From contig NZ_CP133266.1 of the NCBI RefSeq assembly GCF_030915485.1, positions 2,980,001-3,044,000 of the forward strand: DNA of 64,000 nucleotides, given 5' to 3'. The notes beneath the pieces were generated by a model that saw nothing but the letters and a program-made list of their open reading frames with translations, made no database searches and was not told the DNA's origin. Origin of the DNA: Neobacillus sp. PS3-40 (lineage in GTDB: Bacteria; Bacillota; Bacilli; Bacillales; Cytobacillaceae). The position numbers and the translations under genes were made by a program. This document shows, in pieces, positions 26,179 to 34,739 of the stretch (its first letter is position 1; every line of letters begins with the position of its first letter).

Positions 26179-26196
26179 GTTGAATAAAAATTCATA
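26179..26196 (+). promoter_or_regulatory. ARG box (AhrC/ArgR operator) at argG
   Basis: GTTGAATAAAAATTCATA contains TGAATAAAAATTCA (26181-26194), identical over 14 bases to the core of the Bacillus ARG box CATGAATAAAAATTCAAG. It begins about five bases after the predicted transcription start, a position expected to give arginine-dependent repression. Confidence 0.85.
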
Positions 26197-26218
26197 TTTA
26201 CATGTGAGGAGCTTTCAA

Positions 26219-27430
26219 ATGGCAAAAGAAAAAATAGTTTTAGCCTATTCAGGTGGTTTAGATACTTCTGTTTCTGTTAAATGGATCCAAGAAAAATATG
26301 GTTATGATGTTATTGCTCTAGGTCTTGATGTTGGGGAAGGAAAAGATTTAGAAGCAATTAAAACGAAGGCTTTGAATGTTGGGGCTGTTAAAGCGTATAT
26401 TATAGATGCAAAAGAATTGCTAGCAAAAGATTATATTTTATCTGCACTCAAAGCAAATTGTTTATATGAAGGAAAATATCCACTTTCATCAGCACTTTCA
26501 AGGCCATTAATTTCAAAATTATTAGTTGAAGTAGCTGAAAAAGAGGGGGCAACAGCTGTTGCGCATGGTTGTACAGGAAAAGGGAATGACCAGGTCCGCT
26601 TTGAAGTTTCGATTCAAGCGTTAAATCCAAGCTTAAAGGTCGTTGCTCCTGTTCGTGAGTGGGGTATGACTCGTGATGAGGAAATTTTATATGCACAAGA
26701 AAATGGAATTCCTATTCCAGTAGATTTAGATAATCCATTTTCAATTGATGCGAATATTTGGGGACGCGCTTGCGAAGCTGGAGTACTTGAAGATCCATGG
26801 GCTGAGGCACCTGAAGCAGCATTTGATTGGACTAATCCTATCGAGTTAACTCCCGACGCAGCAGAATACATTGAAATTGAATTTGAACAAGGTGTTCCTG
26901 TTGCTCTTAATGGTGAGAAATTACCACTTGTGCAACTTATTGAAACCCTTAATGAAGTTGGCGGAAAACACGGGATTGGACGGATCGATCATATTGAAAA
27001 TAGATTAGTAGGAATTAAATCAAGAGAAGTGTATGAAAATCCAGCAGCTCTTATTTTAATTAACGCACACAAAGAACTTGAGTTTTTGACATTGACTCGT
27101 GAAGTATCACAATTTAAATCACAAATTGATCAGCAAATGGCAAAAATTATTTATGAAGGACTTTGGTATTCACCAATAAAACCGGCCTTAGATGCATTTA
27201 TTGAAGAAACACAAAAAGTGGTCTCTGGTACGATTCGCATAAAGCTATTTAAAGGCAATCATATGGTAGTAGGACGTAAATCTGTTCACAGCCTTTATAA
27301 TGAGGAGTTGGCAACCTATTCAAAAGGTGATATGTTTGATCACCAAGCTGCAGAAGGATTTATTAAAATTTGGGGCTTACCGACAAAAGTTTATGCTGAA
27401 GTTAATAAAAAAGAGACTGTATTAAAATAA
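26219..27430 (+). CDS. argG: Argininosuccinate synthase
   Basis: A 403-residue ArgG, joining citrulline and aspartate with ATP. The PP-loop motif [15 protein letters not shown] opens the protein, with [14 protein letters not shown] and the C-terminal [19 protein letters not shown] 26219 with GAGGAG upstream is used; an in-frame ATG at 26180 lies inside the ARG box and has no ribosome binding site. It is followed by argH after a stable intercistronic hairpin. Confidence 0.95.
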   Translation: MAKEKIVLAYSGGLDTSVSVKWIQEKYGYDVIALGLDVGEGKDLEAIKTKALNVGAVKAYIIDAKELLAKDYILSALKANCLYEGKYPLSSALSRPLISKLLVEVAEKEGATAVAHGCTGKGNDQVRFEVSIQALNPSLKVVAPVREWGMTRDEEILYAQENGIPIPVDLDNPFSIDANIWGRACEAGVLEDPWAEAPEAAFDWTNPIELTPDAAEYIEIEFEQGVPVALNGEKLPLVQLIETLNEVGGKHGIGRIDHIENRLVGIKSREVYENPAALILINAHKELEFLTLTREVSQFKSQIDQQMAKIIYEGLWYSPIKPALDAFIEETQKVVSGTIRIKLFKGNHMVVGRKSVHSLYNEELATYSKGDMFDHQAAEGFIKIWGLPTKVYAEVNKKETVLK

Positions 27431-27440
27431 TAACAGAGAT

Positions 27441-27463
27441 GCCCTCGAAATTATTTCGGGGGC
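27441..27463 (+). other. Intercistronic hairpin between argG and argH
   Basis: GCCCTCGAAA and TTTCGGGGGC form a ten-base-pair stem (one G-T pair) with a three-base loop. No run of T follows, so it is more likely an mRNA-stabilising or processing element than a terminator. Confidence 0.6.
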
Positions 27464-27487
27464 TTCATGACTTAAGGAGGGGCACAA

Positions 27488-28867
27488 TTGGCAAAACTAT
27501 GGGGCGGAAGATTTACAAAAGAAACAAATAAGCTAGTAGAGATATTTACAGCATCAATCTCCTTTGATCAAAAACTAGCAAAAGAGGATATTGCAGGAAG
27601 TTTAGCTCATGTGCAAATGTTAGGCGAGTGTGGGATCATTCCAGCAGATGATGCCAACACGATAAAGGATGGGCTCCTTTCAATTAAGAAGATGGCTGAA
27701 AATAATGAGATTGAATTTTTAGTTGAAGATGAAGATATCCATATGAACATTGAGAGACTTTTGATTGAAAAGATTGGCCCCGTTGGTGGAAAGTTGCATA
27801 CAGGTCGCAGCCGTAACGATCAAGTGGCTACTGACATGCATCTTTATTTACGAACAAAAACGAACGAAATCATTGAATTAATAGAAGGTGTTCAAAATTC
27901 GCTAATGGAGCAAGCAAAGGAAAATATTGAAACACTAATACCTGGTTATACACATCTTCAGCGTGCCCAACCAGTTTCATTTGCTCATCATTTGATGGCG
28001 TATTTTTGGATGTTTGAACGTGATAAAGAGAGATTAGTTGATAGTTTAAAACGTGTAAATTGGCTTCCACTCGGTTCAGGTGCTTTAGCTGGAACGACAT
28101 TTCCTATCAACCGTGAACGGGTTGCCGAAATCTTAGGCTTTGAAACGGTGTATCCAAATAGTATGGACGCAGTTAGTGATCGCGATTTTATTTTGGAATT
28201 CTTAGCCATTGGCTCAATCATCATGACCCACATTTCAAGAATTTCTGAAGAACTTGTTATTTGGTCAAGCCAAGAATTCCAATTTGTCGAGTTGGATGAT
28301 TCCTTCTGTACAGGTTCTAGTATCATGCCTCAAAAGAAAAACCCTGATGTACCAGAATTGCTTAGGGGAAAAACGGGACGAACATATGGGAATTTAATAG
28401 GACTTCTTACCGTACTTAAGGGGTTACCACTTGCCTACAACAAGGATCTCCAGGAAGATAAAGAGGGAATGTTTGATACCATCGATACATTGGAAGGCTC
28501 CCTAAAGCTTTTGGCACCAATGATCGAAACAATGACTGTTAAAAAAGATGTAATGCGTAAAGCCATCAACAATGATTTTTCAAATGCAACTGATATAGCA
28601 GACTACTTAGTACGTAAGGGACTTCCTTTCCGTGAAGCTCATGAAATCATTGGGAAAATTGTTTTATATGCTATTGGGCACCAGAAATACTTATTAGATT
28701 TGTCCTTTGAGGAATATCAACAGTTTAGCCCATTGTTTGAAGAAGATATTTATAAGGTATTATCACCGGAACATGTTGTGGCCGTTCGTAATAGTTTTGG
28801 GGGAACATCACCAGAACAAGTGAAAAAGCAGATTAAGCTAGGTGAAGAAAAGCTTAATATTAAATAA
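27488..28867 (+). CDS. argH: Argininosuccinate lyase
   Basis: A 459-residue fumarase/aspartase-superfamily enzyme releasing fumarate to give arginine. The [20 protein letters not shown] start, [13 protein letters not shown] and the signature [12 protein letters not shown] are present. The start is TTG 27488 with AAGGAGG seven bases upstream. It completes the arginine pathway; the terminator at 29128-29172 may be the one that ends this transcript. Confidence 0.95.
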   Translation: MAKLWGGRFTKETNKLVEIFTASISFDQKLAKEDIAGSLAHVQMLGECGIIPADDANTIKDGLLSIKKMAENNEIEFLVEDEDIHMNIERLLIEKIGPVGGKLHTGRSRNDQVATDMHLYLRTKTNEIIELIEGVQNSLMEQAKENIETLIPGYTHLQRAQPVSFAHHLMAYFWMFERDKERLVDSLKRVNWLPLGSGALAGTTFPINRERVAEILGFETVYPNSMDAVSDRDFILEFLAIGSIIMTHISRISEELVIWSSQEFQFVELDDSFCTGSSIMPQKKNPDVPELLRGKTGRTYGNLIGLLTVLKGLPLAYNKDLQEDKEGMFDTIDTLEGSLKLLAPMIETMTVKKDVMRKAINNDFSNATDIADYLVRKGLPFREAHEIIGKIVLYAIGHQKYLLDLSFEEYQQFSPLFEEDIYKVLSPEHVVAVRNSFGGTSPEQVKKQIKLGEEKLNIK

Positions 28868-28955
28868 GGTTTTTTAAAGGTACTTAAAAGGTTAAGAATA
28901 AACAACCTTTTAGGAGCGTTGAAAAAGTCCTCTTTTAACGTTCTTTGAAACATGT

Positions 28956-29086
28956 CTGTTGATTTCCGCTCCAGGTGCTCGCTTTCCGCGGGGCGGGCGG
29001 TGATAACTCGGCGCTTAAGCGCCTGTGGGGTCTCACCTGTCCCGCTGCTCCCGCAGGAGTCGAGCACCTTACGCTCCAATCAACAG
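28956..29086 (+). repeat. GC-rich Bacillaceae intergenic repeat, copy C1
   Basis: This 131-base element is far richer in G and C than its surroundings. It starts CTGTTGATT and ends AATCAACAG, with further inverted agreement (AGGTGCTCG and CGAGCACCT) inside the ends. Its core contains TTTCCGCGGGG and GGCGCTTAAGCGCC. A second copy in the opposite orientation lies at 29338-29466. I recognise this kind of element from other Bacillaceae genomes; no protein is encoded. Confidence 0.75.
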
Positions 29087-29127
29087 AGTGTCAAAAATCA
29101 ACAATGGACTTTAATTTTGTTCATGTG

Positions 29128-29172
29128 AAAAAGGTATAATACCTCAATACCTGAGGGAATTATACCTTTTTT
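29128..29172 (+). terminator. Rho-independent terminator downstream of argH
   Basis: AAAAAGGTATAAT and ATTATACCTTTTTT form a long stem with an inner CCTCA/TGAGG helix and a T-run. It lies 260 bases after argH, beyond the C1 repeat, as if the repeat had inserted between gene and terminator. Confidence 0.75.
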
Positions 29173-29337
29173 GTTGTATAAACATAGTATCAATTCCAAA
29201 CGAGTGGTTACTTTGATTTCATTTCAAAACAACAATCAATGAGTATTTTGGTGGTGTTTTGAAATATAAAGTGAATACTTATTCTTTTTGTGCATTTGAA
29301 AAGGTGTTTTCAGGTTTTTCTACTTTATCACTCTTGA

Positions 29338-29466
29338 GTTGATTGGAGTGGAGGGCACTCGACTCCTACGGGATAGAGAGGTCACGGGAGACCCTGCAGG
29401 CGCCAAAGCGCCGAGGAGGCTTCCGGACCTCCCCGCGGAAAGCGAGTGCCTGGAGCGGAAGTTAAC
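29338..29466 (-). repeat. GC-rich Bacillaceae intergenic repeat, copy C2 (inverted)
   Basis: GTTGATTGGAGTGGAGGGCA through CTGGAGCGGAAGTTAAC is the reverse-complement counterpart of the element at 28956-29086, sharing CGACTCCT, GGCGCC..GCGCCGAGGAGG and CCCCGCGGAAAGCGAG. The two copies face each other across about 250 bases. The 74-codon reading frame inside it is a by-product of its composition. Confidence 0.75.
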
Positions 29467-29533
29467 GGGCAAAGTTTTGGTCTACAAACAACTGTTTATG
29501 CGAAAAGCCTTTAAAAACAATTGTATGTTTACA

Positions 29534-29600
29534 TTTATAAGAAAGTTTATCTTTTTTTAACACAAAAAAGTAAATAACTATCGTTGAAAAGTGATGCTCG
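29534..29600 (+). repeat. Partial family B repeat
   Basis: TTATAAGAAAGTTTATCTTT through GTTGAAAAGTGATGCTCG resembles the head of the family B repeats at 38988 and 52229 with several changes; the body and the terminator-like tail are missing. Confidence 0.45.
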
Positions 29601-29630
29601 TAAAATGAGTTTAAAAAGTTATTAAGTATT

Positions 29631-29789
29631 TTATCCACAAGGAAAGTATTGATTTTTAAGGTTCTCCACAGGTTTATCCACATTATCCACAAACAAACAC
29701 TTACTTATCCACGGGAAGTTATTAACAATCTATAAATAAAAGGGAACTAGTGATCAAAGCCCTTATAAGATATATCCACATTATCTACA
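29631..29789 (+). other. Cluster of DnaA-box-like sequences
   Basis: Three perfect DnaA boxes TTATCCACA lie at 29631-29639, 29674-29682 and 29683-29691. Four one-mismatch versions lie at 29662-29670 (TTCTCCACA), 29705-29713 (TTATCCACG), 29772-29780 (ATATCCACA) and 29781-29789 (TTATCTACA). All seven point the same way within 160 bases of AT-rich DNA without a gene. No dnaA or dnaN is near, so this is not the usual oriC; DnaA-box clusters away from oriC act as DnaA-titrating or regulatory sites in B. subtilis. The 29467-30033 gap shows no convincing gene. Confidence 0.7.
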
Positions 29790-30033
29790 AATTTGAGGAT
29801 TACTGGTGTGGAAACCATATTAATAAGGTTGTTACTATTACTAACTCATTAAGTTCACATGTTATTCAAATTTCTACTATTAATATGTTAAGAAACTGTG
29901 AAATGCGTTGTTACCTTAAAACGATCGGAGTATATTAAAAGTGTAAAGAGGGAAAACACCCTCCTTACGATAAAAAAAGCTTTTTGGTTTTACCTCCTAA
30001 AAAGGGAGAAGTTACATAGCTTACCAATAATGA

Positions 30034-30051
30034 TTGTGAAATTATTCACAT
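30034..30051 (+). promoter_or_regulatory. Rex-like operator upstream of doxX2
   Basis: TTGTGAAATTATTCACAT matches the Rex consensus TTGTGAA-N4-TTCACAA at all but the last position; it also fits the Fnr consensus TGTGA-N6-TCACA. It ends only seven bases before the ribosome binding site, a place suited to repression rather than activation, which favours Rex. The NADH/NAD+ ratio would then set expression of the DoxX protein. Confidence 0.6.
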
Positions 30052-30072
30052 AATATATAGGAGATGATTAAG

Positions 30073-30552
30073 ATGAAATGGTACAAAACACCTATAATAG
30101 CAGTATTTTTAACAATATTAAGAATATGGCTTGGGGTTCAATGGCTTGAAGCAGGTTATGGAAAACTAAGAGGTGGATTTGATGCAGGTGGATTTTTAAC
30201 AGGAATCCAACCAAGTCAAATGTGGTATGCCGACTTCTTGCATAGAATTGCTATTCCAAATACTGCTGTAATTAATGTGCTTGTACCGTGGGGAGAATTG
30301 TTAGTTGGTTTAGGGTTAATTGTTGGTTTGGCAACCATTCCAGCTTTAATTGCTGGAGCTTTCATGAACTTGAACTTTTTGTTAGCAGGATCAGCTAGTA
30401 CAGATCCGATTCTATATACTGCTGCAATGATTCTACTGTTTACAGGATCTGGGGCTTACTTCTTTGGTTTAGACCGATTTGCCATTCCCTTTTTGAAAGA
30501 AGATTACAAAAAGGATCAAGGCAATCATTTGAAAGAAACTCATAGTAATTAA
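30073..30552 (+). CDS. DoxX family membrane protein, second copy
   Basis: A 159-residue protein with four membrane helices, clearly related to the product of 14387-14899: RIWLGVQWLEAGYGKL, VPWGELLVGLGLIVGLATIP and FFGLDRFAIPFL align with it. ATG 30073 follows AGGAG (30059-30063) by nine bases; the ATG at 30064 is too close. A Rex-like operator directly precedes it, suggesting a role under reducing or oxygen-limited conditions. The C-terminal tail is charged and cytoplasmic or extracellular in unknown topology. Confidence 0.85.
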   Translation: MKWYKTPIIAVFLTILRIWLGVQWLEAGYGKLRGGFDAGGFLTGIQPSQMWYADFLHRIAIPNTAVINVLVPWGELLVGLGLIVGLATIPALIAGAFMNLNFLLAGSASTDPILYTAAMILLFTGSGAYFFGLDRFAIPFLKEDYKKDQGNHLKETHSN

Positions 30553-30656
30553 TGGATGTATCAGGTTCTATTGTAGCCATATTTAAAGGCTTAAACCTCT
30601 CTATAGAACTTGTTTTAATATCAATTTTTTAATTAATTTCCCTTTTCACCCATTTT

Positions 30657-30690
30657 AAAAGAAGCAGGAAATCCTGCTTCTTCTTTTTTG
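30657..30690 (+). terminator. Rho-independent terminator after doxX2
   Basis: GAAGCAGGA and TCCTGCTTC form a nine-base-pair stem with a two-base loop (AA) followed by TTCTTTTTT. Confidence 0.9.
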
Positions 30691-30767
30691 TTTAAAACAT
30701 CTTCATCTACTTAATGAAAGGTTGTATGGATATGTCTCTGACTTCACCGCATGGGCTAAGTAGCAAA

Positions 30768-30944
30768 TTAACGAGTTTTCTTTACTTTAACACGCTGATT
30801 GGCTGCGTTTGCTCGTGCTTGTGCTTCAAGATCGCCTTGGTCAGCTAGTTCTGCAGAATATTCTACATCTTTTCCATCTGACTTCAGGTTTTTTGGCACT
30901 TGTGGAAGTGACCCTTTATTTTTATGTTTTTGTCCACGGCCCAT
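30768..30944 (-). CDS. yfhD: YfhD family small protein
   Basis: A 58-residue, very hydrophilic protein starting MGRGQKHKNKGSLPQVPKN and ending in a basic tail, which I recognise as the Bacillus YfhD family of unknown function. The reading frame stays open for another 63 codons upstream, but only ATG 30944 has a ribosome binding site (AAAGGGG, nine bases away) and gives the family length. Together with yfhE and yfhF next to it, it reproduces the B. subtilis order. Confidence 0.85.
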   Translation of the reverse strand: MGRGQKHKNKGSLPQVPKNLKSDGKDVEYSAELADQGDLEAQARANAANQRVKVKKTR

Positions 30945-31050
30945 TGAAAAAAGACCCCTTTCATTTATAAGATAAATGGGAAACAAATTGTTGTTTCCGT
31001 TATTATCTTTTGCAAAAAGAAAGGAGTCCATGAGTGGAACTTTTCTCCTA

Positions 31051-31176
31051 TTAATGCTTTGATCTCCGCTCATTATAGCCGCCAGCGCGGTCAGCCTTCT
31101 TAAAATCACTTTGATATGAAACTTCTTGCGCACTTGTTAATGTGAATTTTGGTTTTTCCTTTTTTCTTTTCTCCAT
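31051..31176 (-). CDS. yfhE: YfhE family small protein
   Basis: A 41-residue basic protein, starting MEKRKKEKPKFTLTSAQEVS and ending GGYNERRSKH, matching the short YfhE family of Bacillus. It overlaps, in another frame, the upstream extension of the yfhD frame, which shows that extension is not coding. GAGAGGA lies about ten bases before the ATG at 31176. The function is unknown. Confidence 0.8.
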   Translation of the reverse strand: MEKRKKEKPKFTLTSAQEVSYQSDFKKADRAGGYNERRSKH

Positions 31177-31282
31177 TATTATAATCATTCCTCTCAAAGG
31201 TTTTGATATTTTGTACAAAGAAAACGAAAGAAAACACTATGTACATAACCATTTTTTCCTTGTTGAAAAGGAATAATACTGT

Positions 31283-32191
31283 TTAGTTAGAAAAAATATT
31301 ACTTAACGCTTTATTAAGCTCTGGATATTGAAAGTGGAATCCACTTTGTAACAACTTTTCTGGCAACACTTTTTGACCTTCCAATACTATGGTACTCATT
31401 TCCCCTAAAAGAAGTTGAAGAGCAAAATTTGGAACTGGAAGCCAGTGTGGCTGGTGTAGAACAGAGGCAAGTGTCAAGCCGAATTCTTTCATAGAAATAG
31501 GATTTGGTGCAGTAAAATTAACAGGTCCTTGAATTTGATCGTGATCAATTGCATATAAAATCCCTCGTACGACATCCTTAATATGAATCCAGGATATCCA
31601 TTGCCGGCCATTTCCAACAGTTCCACCCACAAAGGCCTTATATGGAAGAGTCATTCTTGGCAAAGCCCCTTTATTTTTGTCAAGGATAACTCCAAATCTA
31701 CATAAGACAGTGCGGATTCCTAATTTTGATGCATCACTCGCTTTGTCCTCCCATTCCATTACTAAACGGGATAAGAAGTCATTATTTGCGCCTGCATCCT
31801 TTTCTGTAAACATTTTTATTTCCGAAGTCCCATAAAAACCAACAGCACTTGCATTAATAAGTGCCAGTGGCTTTCTATCAAGTCTTTTCATTATGTTCAA
31901 AATTTCAGCGACGGTTTGGATACGGCTGTCAACGATTCGCTTTTTTCTTTCTTCAGTCCATCGCCCACTGTTGATGGATTCTCCTGAGAGATTAACAAAA
32001 ATATCGGTTTCTTGAAGTGAGACTAGAGGATTAGCACTTTTTTCAAGCCATTGAACATACTTTATGCTTCCACTCTCGTCATTGTTTTTTAATGTTCTTG
32101 TTAGGATGACGACTTCATGATTATTTTCAATTAAATGGTTAACAAGGGCTTTGCCGACAAAGCCAGTACCACCTGCAATTGCAATTTTCAA
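31283..32191 (-). CDS. yfhF: Epimerase-like TIGR01777 family oxidoreductase YfhF
   Basis: A 302-residue extended short-chain dehydrogenase-like protein. The NAD(P)-binding motif IAIAGGTGFVGKALVNHL opens it, followed by FVNLSGESINSGRW and the C-terminal FALQLLLGEMSTIVLEGQKV region that defines the TIGR01777/YfcH group. The start is TTG 32191 with GGGGGAG upstream. It stands back to back with recX, as in B. subtilis. The substrate of this family is not established; a sugar-nucleotide substrate is not implied by the name. Confidence 0.88.
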   Translation of the reverse strand: MKIAIAGGTGFVGKALVNHLIENNHEVVILTRTLKNNDESGSIKYVQWLEKSANPLVSLQETDIFVNLSGESINSGRWTEERKKRIVDSRIQTVAEILNIMKRLDRKPLALINASAVGFYGTSEIKMFTEKDAGANNDFLSRLVMEWEDKASDASKLGIRTVLCRFGVILDKNKGALPRMTLPYKAFVGGTVGNGRQWISWIHIKDVVRGILYAIDHDQIQGPVNFTAPNPISMKEFGLTLASVLHQPHWLPVPNFALQLLLGEMSTIVLEGQKVLPEKLLQSGFHFQYPELNKALSNIFSN

Positions 32192-32267
32192 ACAATCTCC
32201 CCCTTACTAGTATTTTACGCTGAACTTTCTTAAATAGATATGTTACAGTAGTGGGGAGGTGAGAAAT

Positions 32268-33077
32268 ATGGCTGTTATTACTAAGATCACCACTCAGCAG
32301 AAAAATAAGGATCGCTATAATATTTTTATGGATTATGGAAAAGGCGAGGAGTTTGCCTTTAGTGTGGATAGTGATGTTCTAATAAAGCATCAGCTGAAAA
32401 AAGGGATGGAAATTGATGATTTTTCCTTTATGGAAATTCAATACCAGGATGATATTCGGAAGGCGTATAGTAAGGCCATTTCCTATTTAGCGAGAAGGAT
32501 GAGATCAGAAAAGGAAATAAAGGATCATTTACTTCAAAAAGAAATTGAGGAACCCGTTATACAGGAGGTAATACATAAATTATTGGCTCTAAATTATATT
32601 AATGACCAAGAATTTGCATTTGCTTATGCTAGGACACAAATGAATACCACGGATAAAGGTCCAGATATTATTAAGACCGAATTAAGAGAAAAAGGGATAG
32701 AAAAGACGATCATCGAAATGGTTCTTGAAGAATTCTCATTTGACTTGCAGTTGGAAAAAGCAACAAAGCTTTGTGAGAAAGCCCAAAAAAATTCGAAGGA
32801 TTCCCAAAGAGCTGTAAAACAAAAAATTGAACAATTACTCATAAGAAAAGGATATACCTTTGAAATCATCCATTTAGCAATAAATGAAACCAACATGGAA
32901 ACTGAAGAAGACGAACTTGGAGCAATTCGGTTCCAAGGTGAGAAACTGGAACGGAAATATAATCGATACAGTGGTTATGAGTATAAGCAAAAAATGAAAC
33001 AAGCTTTGTATCGTAAAGGTTTTTCTTTTGATCTAATTGATAAATATTTAGCTGAACAAATTGATAGTTTTGACTAA
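32268..33077 (+). CDS. recX: RecX regulatory protein
   Basis: A 269-residue RecX of the long Bacillus type. It is made of helical three-helix repeats (AISYLARRMRSEKEIKDHL, ALNYINDQEFAFAYART, and a final ALYRKGFSFDLIDKYL). RecX modulates RecA filaments in recombination and SOS. ATG 32268 follows GGGGAGG by eight bases; the GTG at 32259 overlaps that site. It is divergent from yfhF. Confidence 0.92.
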   Translation: MAVITKITTQQKNKDRYNIFMDYGKGEEFAFSVDSDVLIKHQLKKGMEIDDFSFMEIQYQDDIRKAYSKAISYLARRMRSEKEIKDHLLQKEIEEPVIQEVIHKLLALNYINDQEFAFAYARTQMNTTDKGPDIIKTELREKGIEKTIIEMVLEEFSFDLQLEKATKLCEKAQKNSKDSQRAVKQKIEQLLIRKGYTFEIIHLAINETNMETEEDELGAIRFQGEKLERKYNRYSGYEYKQKMKQALYRKGFSFDLIDKYLAEQIDSFD

Positions 33078-33137
33078 TAATATTCCTGACCCCTCGTGAA
33101 ATCCTTATATAGTGAGGGGCCAAGGCCTCTACTTTGG

Positions 33138-33818
33138 TCATCCTTTTTTGCTATCAATAATAATTGAGTCCCGAACGATTTGTTCCAAGATTATTTCGGC
33201 GACTTCTTTTGCTGATCTGAATCGAGACGGATCTTGGATATGATTGTTGTTATTCTTCCAAAAAGGGGTATCCATTCCTCCCATATAAACAGCAGTGAAC
33301 TTAATTTTAGTTCCTTCATATTCCTTTTGGAGGCTTTCGGTAAATCCTCTTACAGCAAATTTACTGGCAACATACACGGCCTCATTTACTTTTCCACGTA
33401 ATCCAGCAGTAGAAATGATATTTAGGACGTGCCCTTCACCCTGTTTTTTTAAATAAGGTAAAATTGCTTTCGTCATGTTAATAGTACCAAATACGTTTGT
33501 TTCAAACATTTCATTCATTTGTTGTTCACTTATTTCGATAAAAGGACCGAAATGACCGATGCCGGCATTGTTGACTAAACCATAAAGTGAAAAGCGGCCA
33601 CTCATTTCCGCTAATTGTTTGTTCACTTCTTCTTGATTACGAATGTCCATTGGAAGAATATCAGCTCTTCCGCCAAGGGCCTCAATTTCATTTTTAACAG
33701 AAGATAGTTTTTCTAAAGTTCTTCCCGCTAAAACAAGATGAAAGCCTTGTTGACATAAAAGAATTGCTAATTCCTTGCCTAAGCCTGACCCCGCACCAGT
33801 CACAATCATTGTTTTCAT
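33138..33818 (-). CDS. Short-chain dehydrogenase/reductase
   Basis: A 226-residue classical SDR: TGAGSGLG for cofactor binding, NNAGIGHFGP, a catalytic Ser in IISTAGLRG and Y-x3-K in YVASKFAVRG. The arginine in LAGRTL after the second strand suggests NADP preference. AAGGAG precedes the ATG at 33818. It sits between recX and yfhH, a place where B. subtilis has no SDR gene, so it is an insertion relative to that order. The substrate is not predictable. Confidence 0.88.
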   Translation of the reverse strand: MKTMIVTGAGSGLGKELAILLCQQGFHLVLAGRTLEKLSSVKNEIEALGGRADILPMDIRNQEEVNKQLAEMSGRFSLYGLVNNAGIGHFGPFIEISEQQMNEMFETNVFGTINMTKAILPYLKKQGEGHVLNIISTAGLRGKVNEAVYVASKFAVRGFTESLQKEYEGTKIKFTAVYMGGMDTPFWKNNNNHIQDPSRFRSAKEVAEIILEQIVRDSIIIDSKKG

Positions 33819-33904
33819 AGATATTCTCCTTTGTTCATAGTTCTAACTTTCATAATAATACAAAATTCAATATACTAAAATAAAGTAAGGTTTGGGAGTG
33901 AAAA

Positions 33905-34231
33905 ATGATGCAGCAGGATAGACGATATAGTACAATGACAGAACATGAATTACGAGAAGAAATTGCGAGTCTTCAGGAAAAAGCAAGAAAAGCGGAACAA
34001 ATGGGAATGGTCAATGAGTTTGCGGTACTTGAGCGAAAAGTTGTAATGGCCAGAGCCTATTTATCTAATCCTGATATGTTTTCACCAGGTGAAATTTACG
34101 AAATTGAAGGAGATCCGGGATCTTTTTTCAAAATTGATTATATTAATGGTGTATTTGCTTGGGGATACCGATTAAATGGTGATGGACAAGACGAAGCACT
34201 ACCAATTTCAATGTTAAAATGGCTTAAGTAA
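33905..34231 (+). CDS. yfhH: YfhH family protein
   Basis: A 108-residue soluble protein, starting with a coiled-coil-like helix (ELREEIASLQEKARKAEQMG) and ending with a small beta domain (GEIYEIEGDPGSFFKIDYIN, then GVFAWGYRLNG). This is the Bacillus YfhH family of unknown function, in its usual place after recX. A GGGAGTG site precedes two adjacent ATG codons at 33905 and 33908. Confidence 0.85.
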   Translation: MMQQDRRYSTMTEHELREEIASLQEKARKAEQMGMVNEFAVLERKVVMARAYLSNPDMFSPGEIYEIEGDPGSFFKIDYINGVFAWGYRLNGDGQDEALPISMLKWLK

Positions 34232-34237
34232 AATAGA

Positions 34238-34270
34238 AAAGCCAGAGATGAAATCTCTGGCTTTCTTTTT
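34238..34270 (+). terminator. Rho-independent terminator after yfhH
   Basis: AAAGCCAGAGAT, a three-base loop and ATCTCTGGCTTT form a twelve-base-pair stem followed by CTTTTT. It also faces the end of the minus-strand YpzG-like gene. Confidence 0.9.
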
Positions 34271-34274
34271 AAAA

Positions 34275-34418
34275 TCAAGACTGCTTCCTAGTCTGACGCT
34301 TTAGAATGATGAGGTCCTGGGATAGCTGGGTATCGCCGTTTATTTGTGAATGGGCGTGTTTTGGGTTATACCATGGTGTAGTAAACGGTCGATTTTGAAA
34401 AAATTTTTGATTTCCCAT
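34275..34418 (-). CDS. YpzG-like small protein
   Basis: A 47-residue protein beginning MGNQKFFQNRPFTTPWYNPK and containing HAHSQINGDTQLSQDLIIL, resembling the short YpzG family of sporeformers. GGGAGGA lies seven bases before the ATG at 34418. It is followed upstream on the same strand by sspK, which suggests late sporulation expression; this is inferred from context only. Confidence 0.65.
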   Translation of the reverse strand: MGNQKFFQNRPFTTPWYNPKHAHSQINGDTQLSQDLIILKRQTRKQS

Positions 34419-34442
34419 ATCGAATCCTCCCTGTAATTAAAA

Positions 34443-34610
34443 TCAGCCTATTGAATCATTCTCGCGCTCTCCTGAAGCACGCATCCGTTCTTGTGGATGC
34501 GTATTGATTGTACCATTTGCTCTTTTTGAGGAGTATTCAGCGTGAACGTCAGGTTCACCCTCAAATTTGTTGTTATTTTGGTTAGGAAAATTTTTTGCAT
34601 TGTTTCTCAT
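34443..34610 (-). CDS. sspK: Small acid-soluble spore protein K
   Basis: A 55-residue protein starting [20 protein letters not shown] and ending [13 protein letters not shown], the Bacillus SspK minor small acid-soluble spore protein, made in the forespore. GGAGG lies seven bases before ATG 34610. B. subtilis has sspK at the same place, between yfhH and yfhJ. This gene is good evidence that the organism forms endospores. Confidence 0.88.
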   Translation of the reverse strand: MRNNAKNFPNQNNNKFEGEPDVHAEYSSKRANGTINTHPQERMRASGERENDSIG

Positions 34611-34739
34611 GATTTACCTCCATTAAAAGGGATGAGAAAACGTGAAAAGCAAAGGCATCTACAATGCTTTCCACGTATCACTAGTATTCGACTTTTTGCT
34701 ACCGGTTATGTTGTAAAAAAATGGTAACGAGGTGCTGTA

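Noticed and set aside
28956..29466. CRISPR array or transposon
   Set aside because: Only two inverted copies without regular spacing, and no cas or transposase gene anywhere in the window.
29339..29560. A 73-codon frame with proline- and arginine-rich product
   Set aside because: It lies almost wholly inside the GC-rich repeat C2 and is a composition effect.
29631..29789. Chromosomal oriC
   Set aside because: DnaA boxes are present, but dnaA, dnaN, rpmH or recF are not near, and the flanks are argH and doxX; kept only as a DnaA-box cluster.
29750..29938. A 62-codon frame after the DnaA boxes
   Set aside because: It overlaps two DnaA-box-like sequences, has no good ribosome binding site and shows no recognisable protein pattern.
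30945..31133. N-terminal extension of yfhD to 121 residues
   Set aside because: The extension overlaps yfhE in another frame, lacks a ribosome binding site, and would double the family length.
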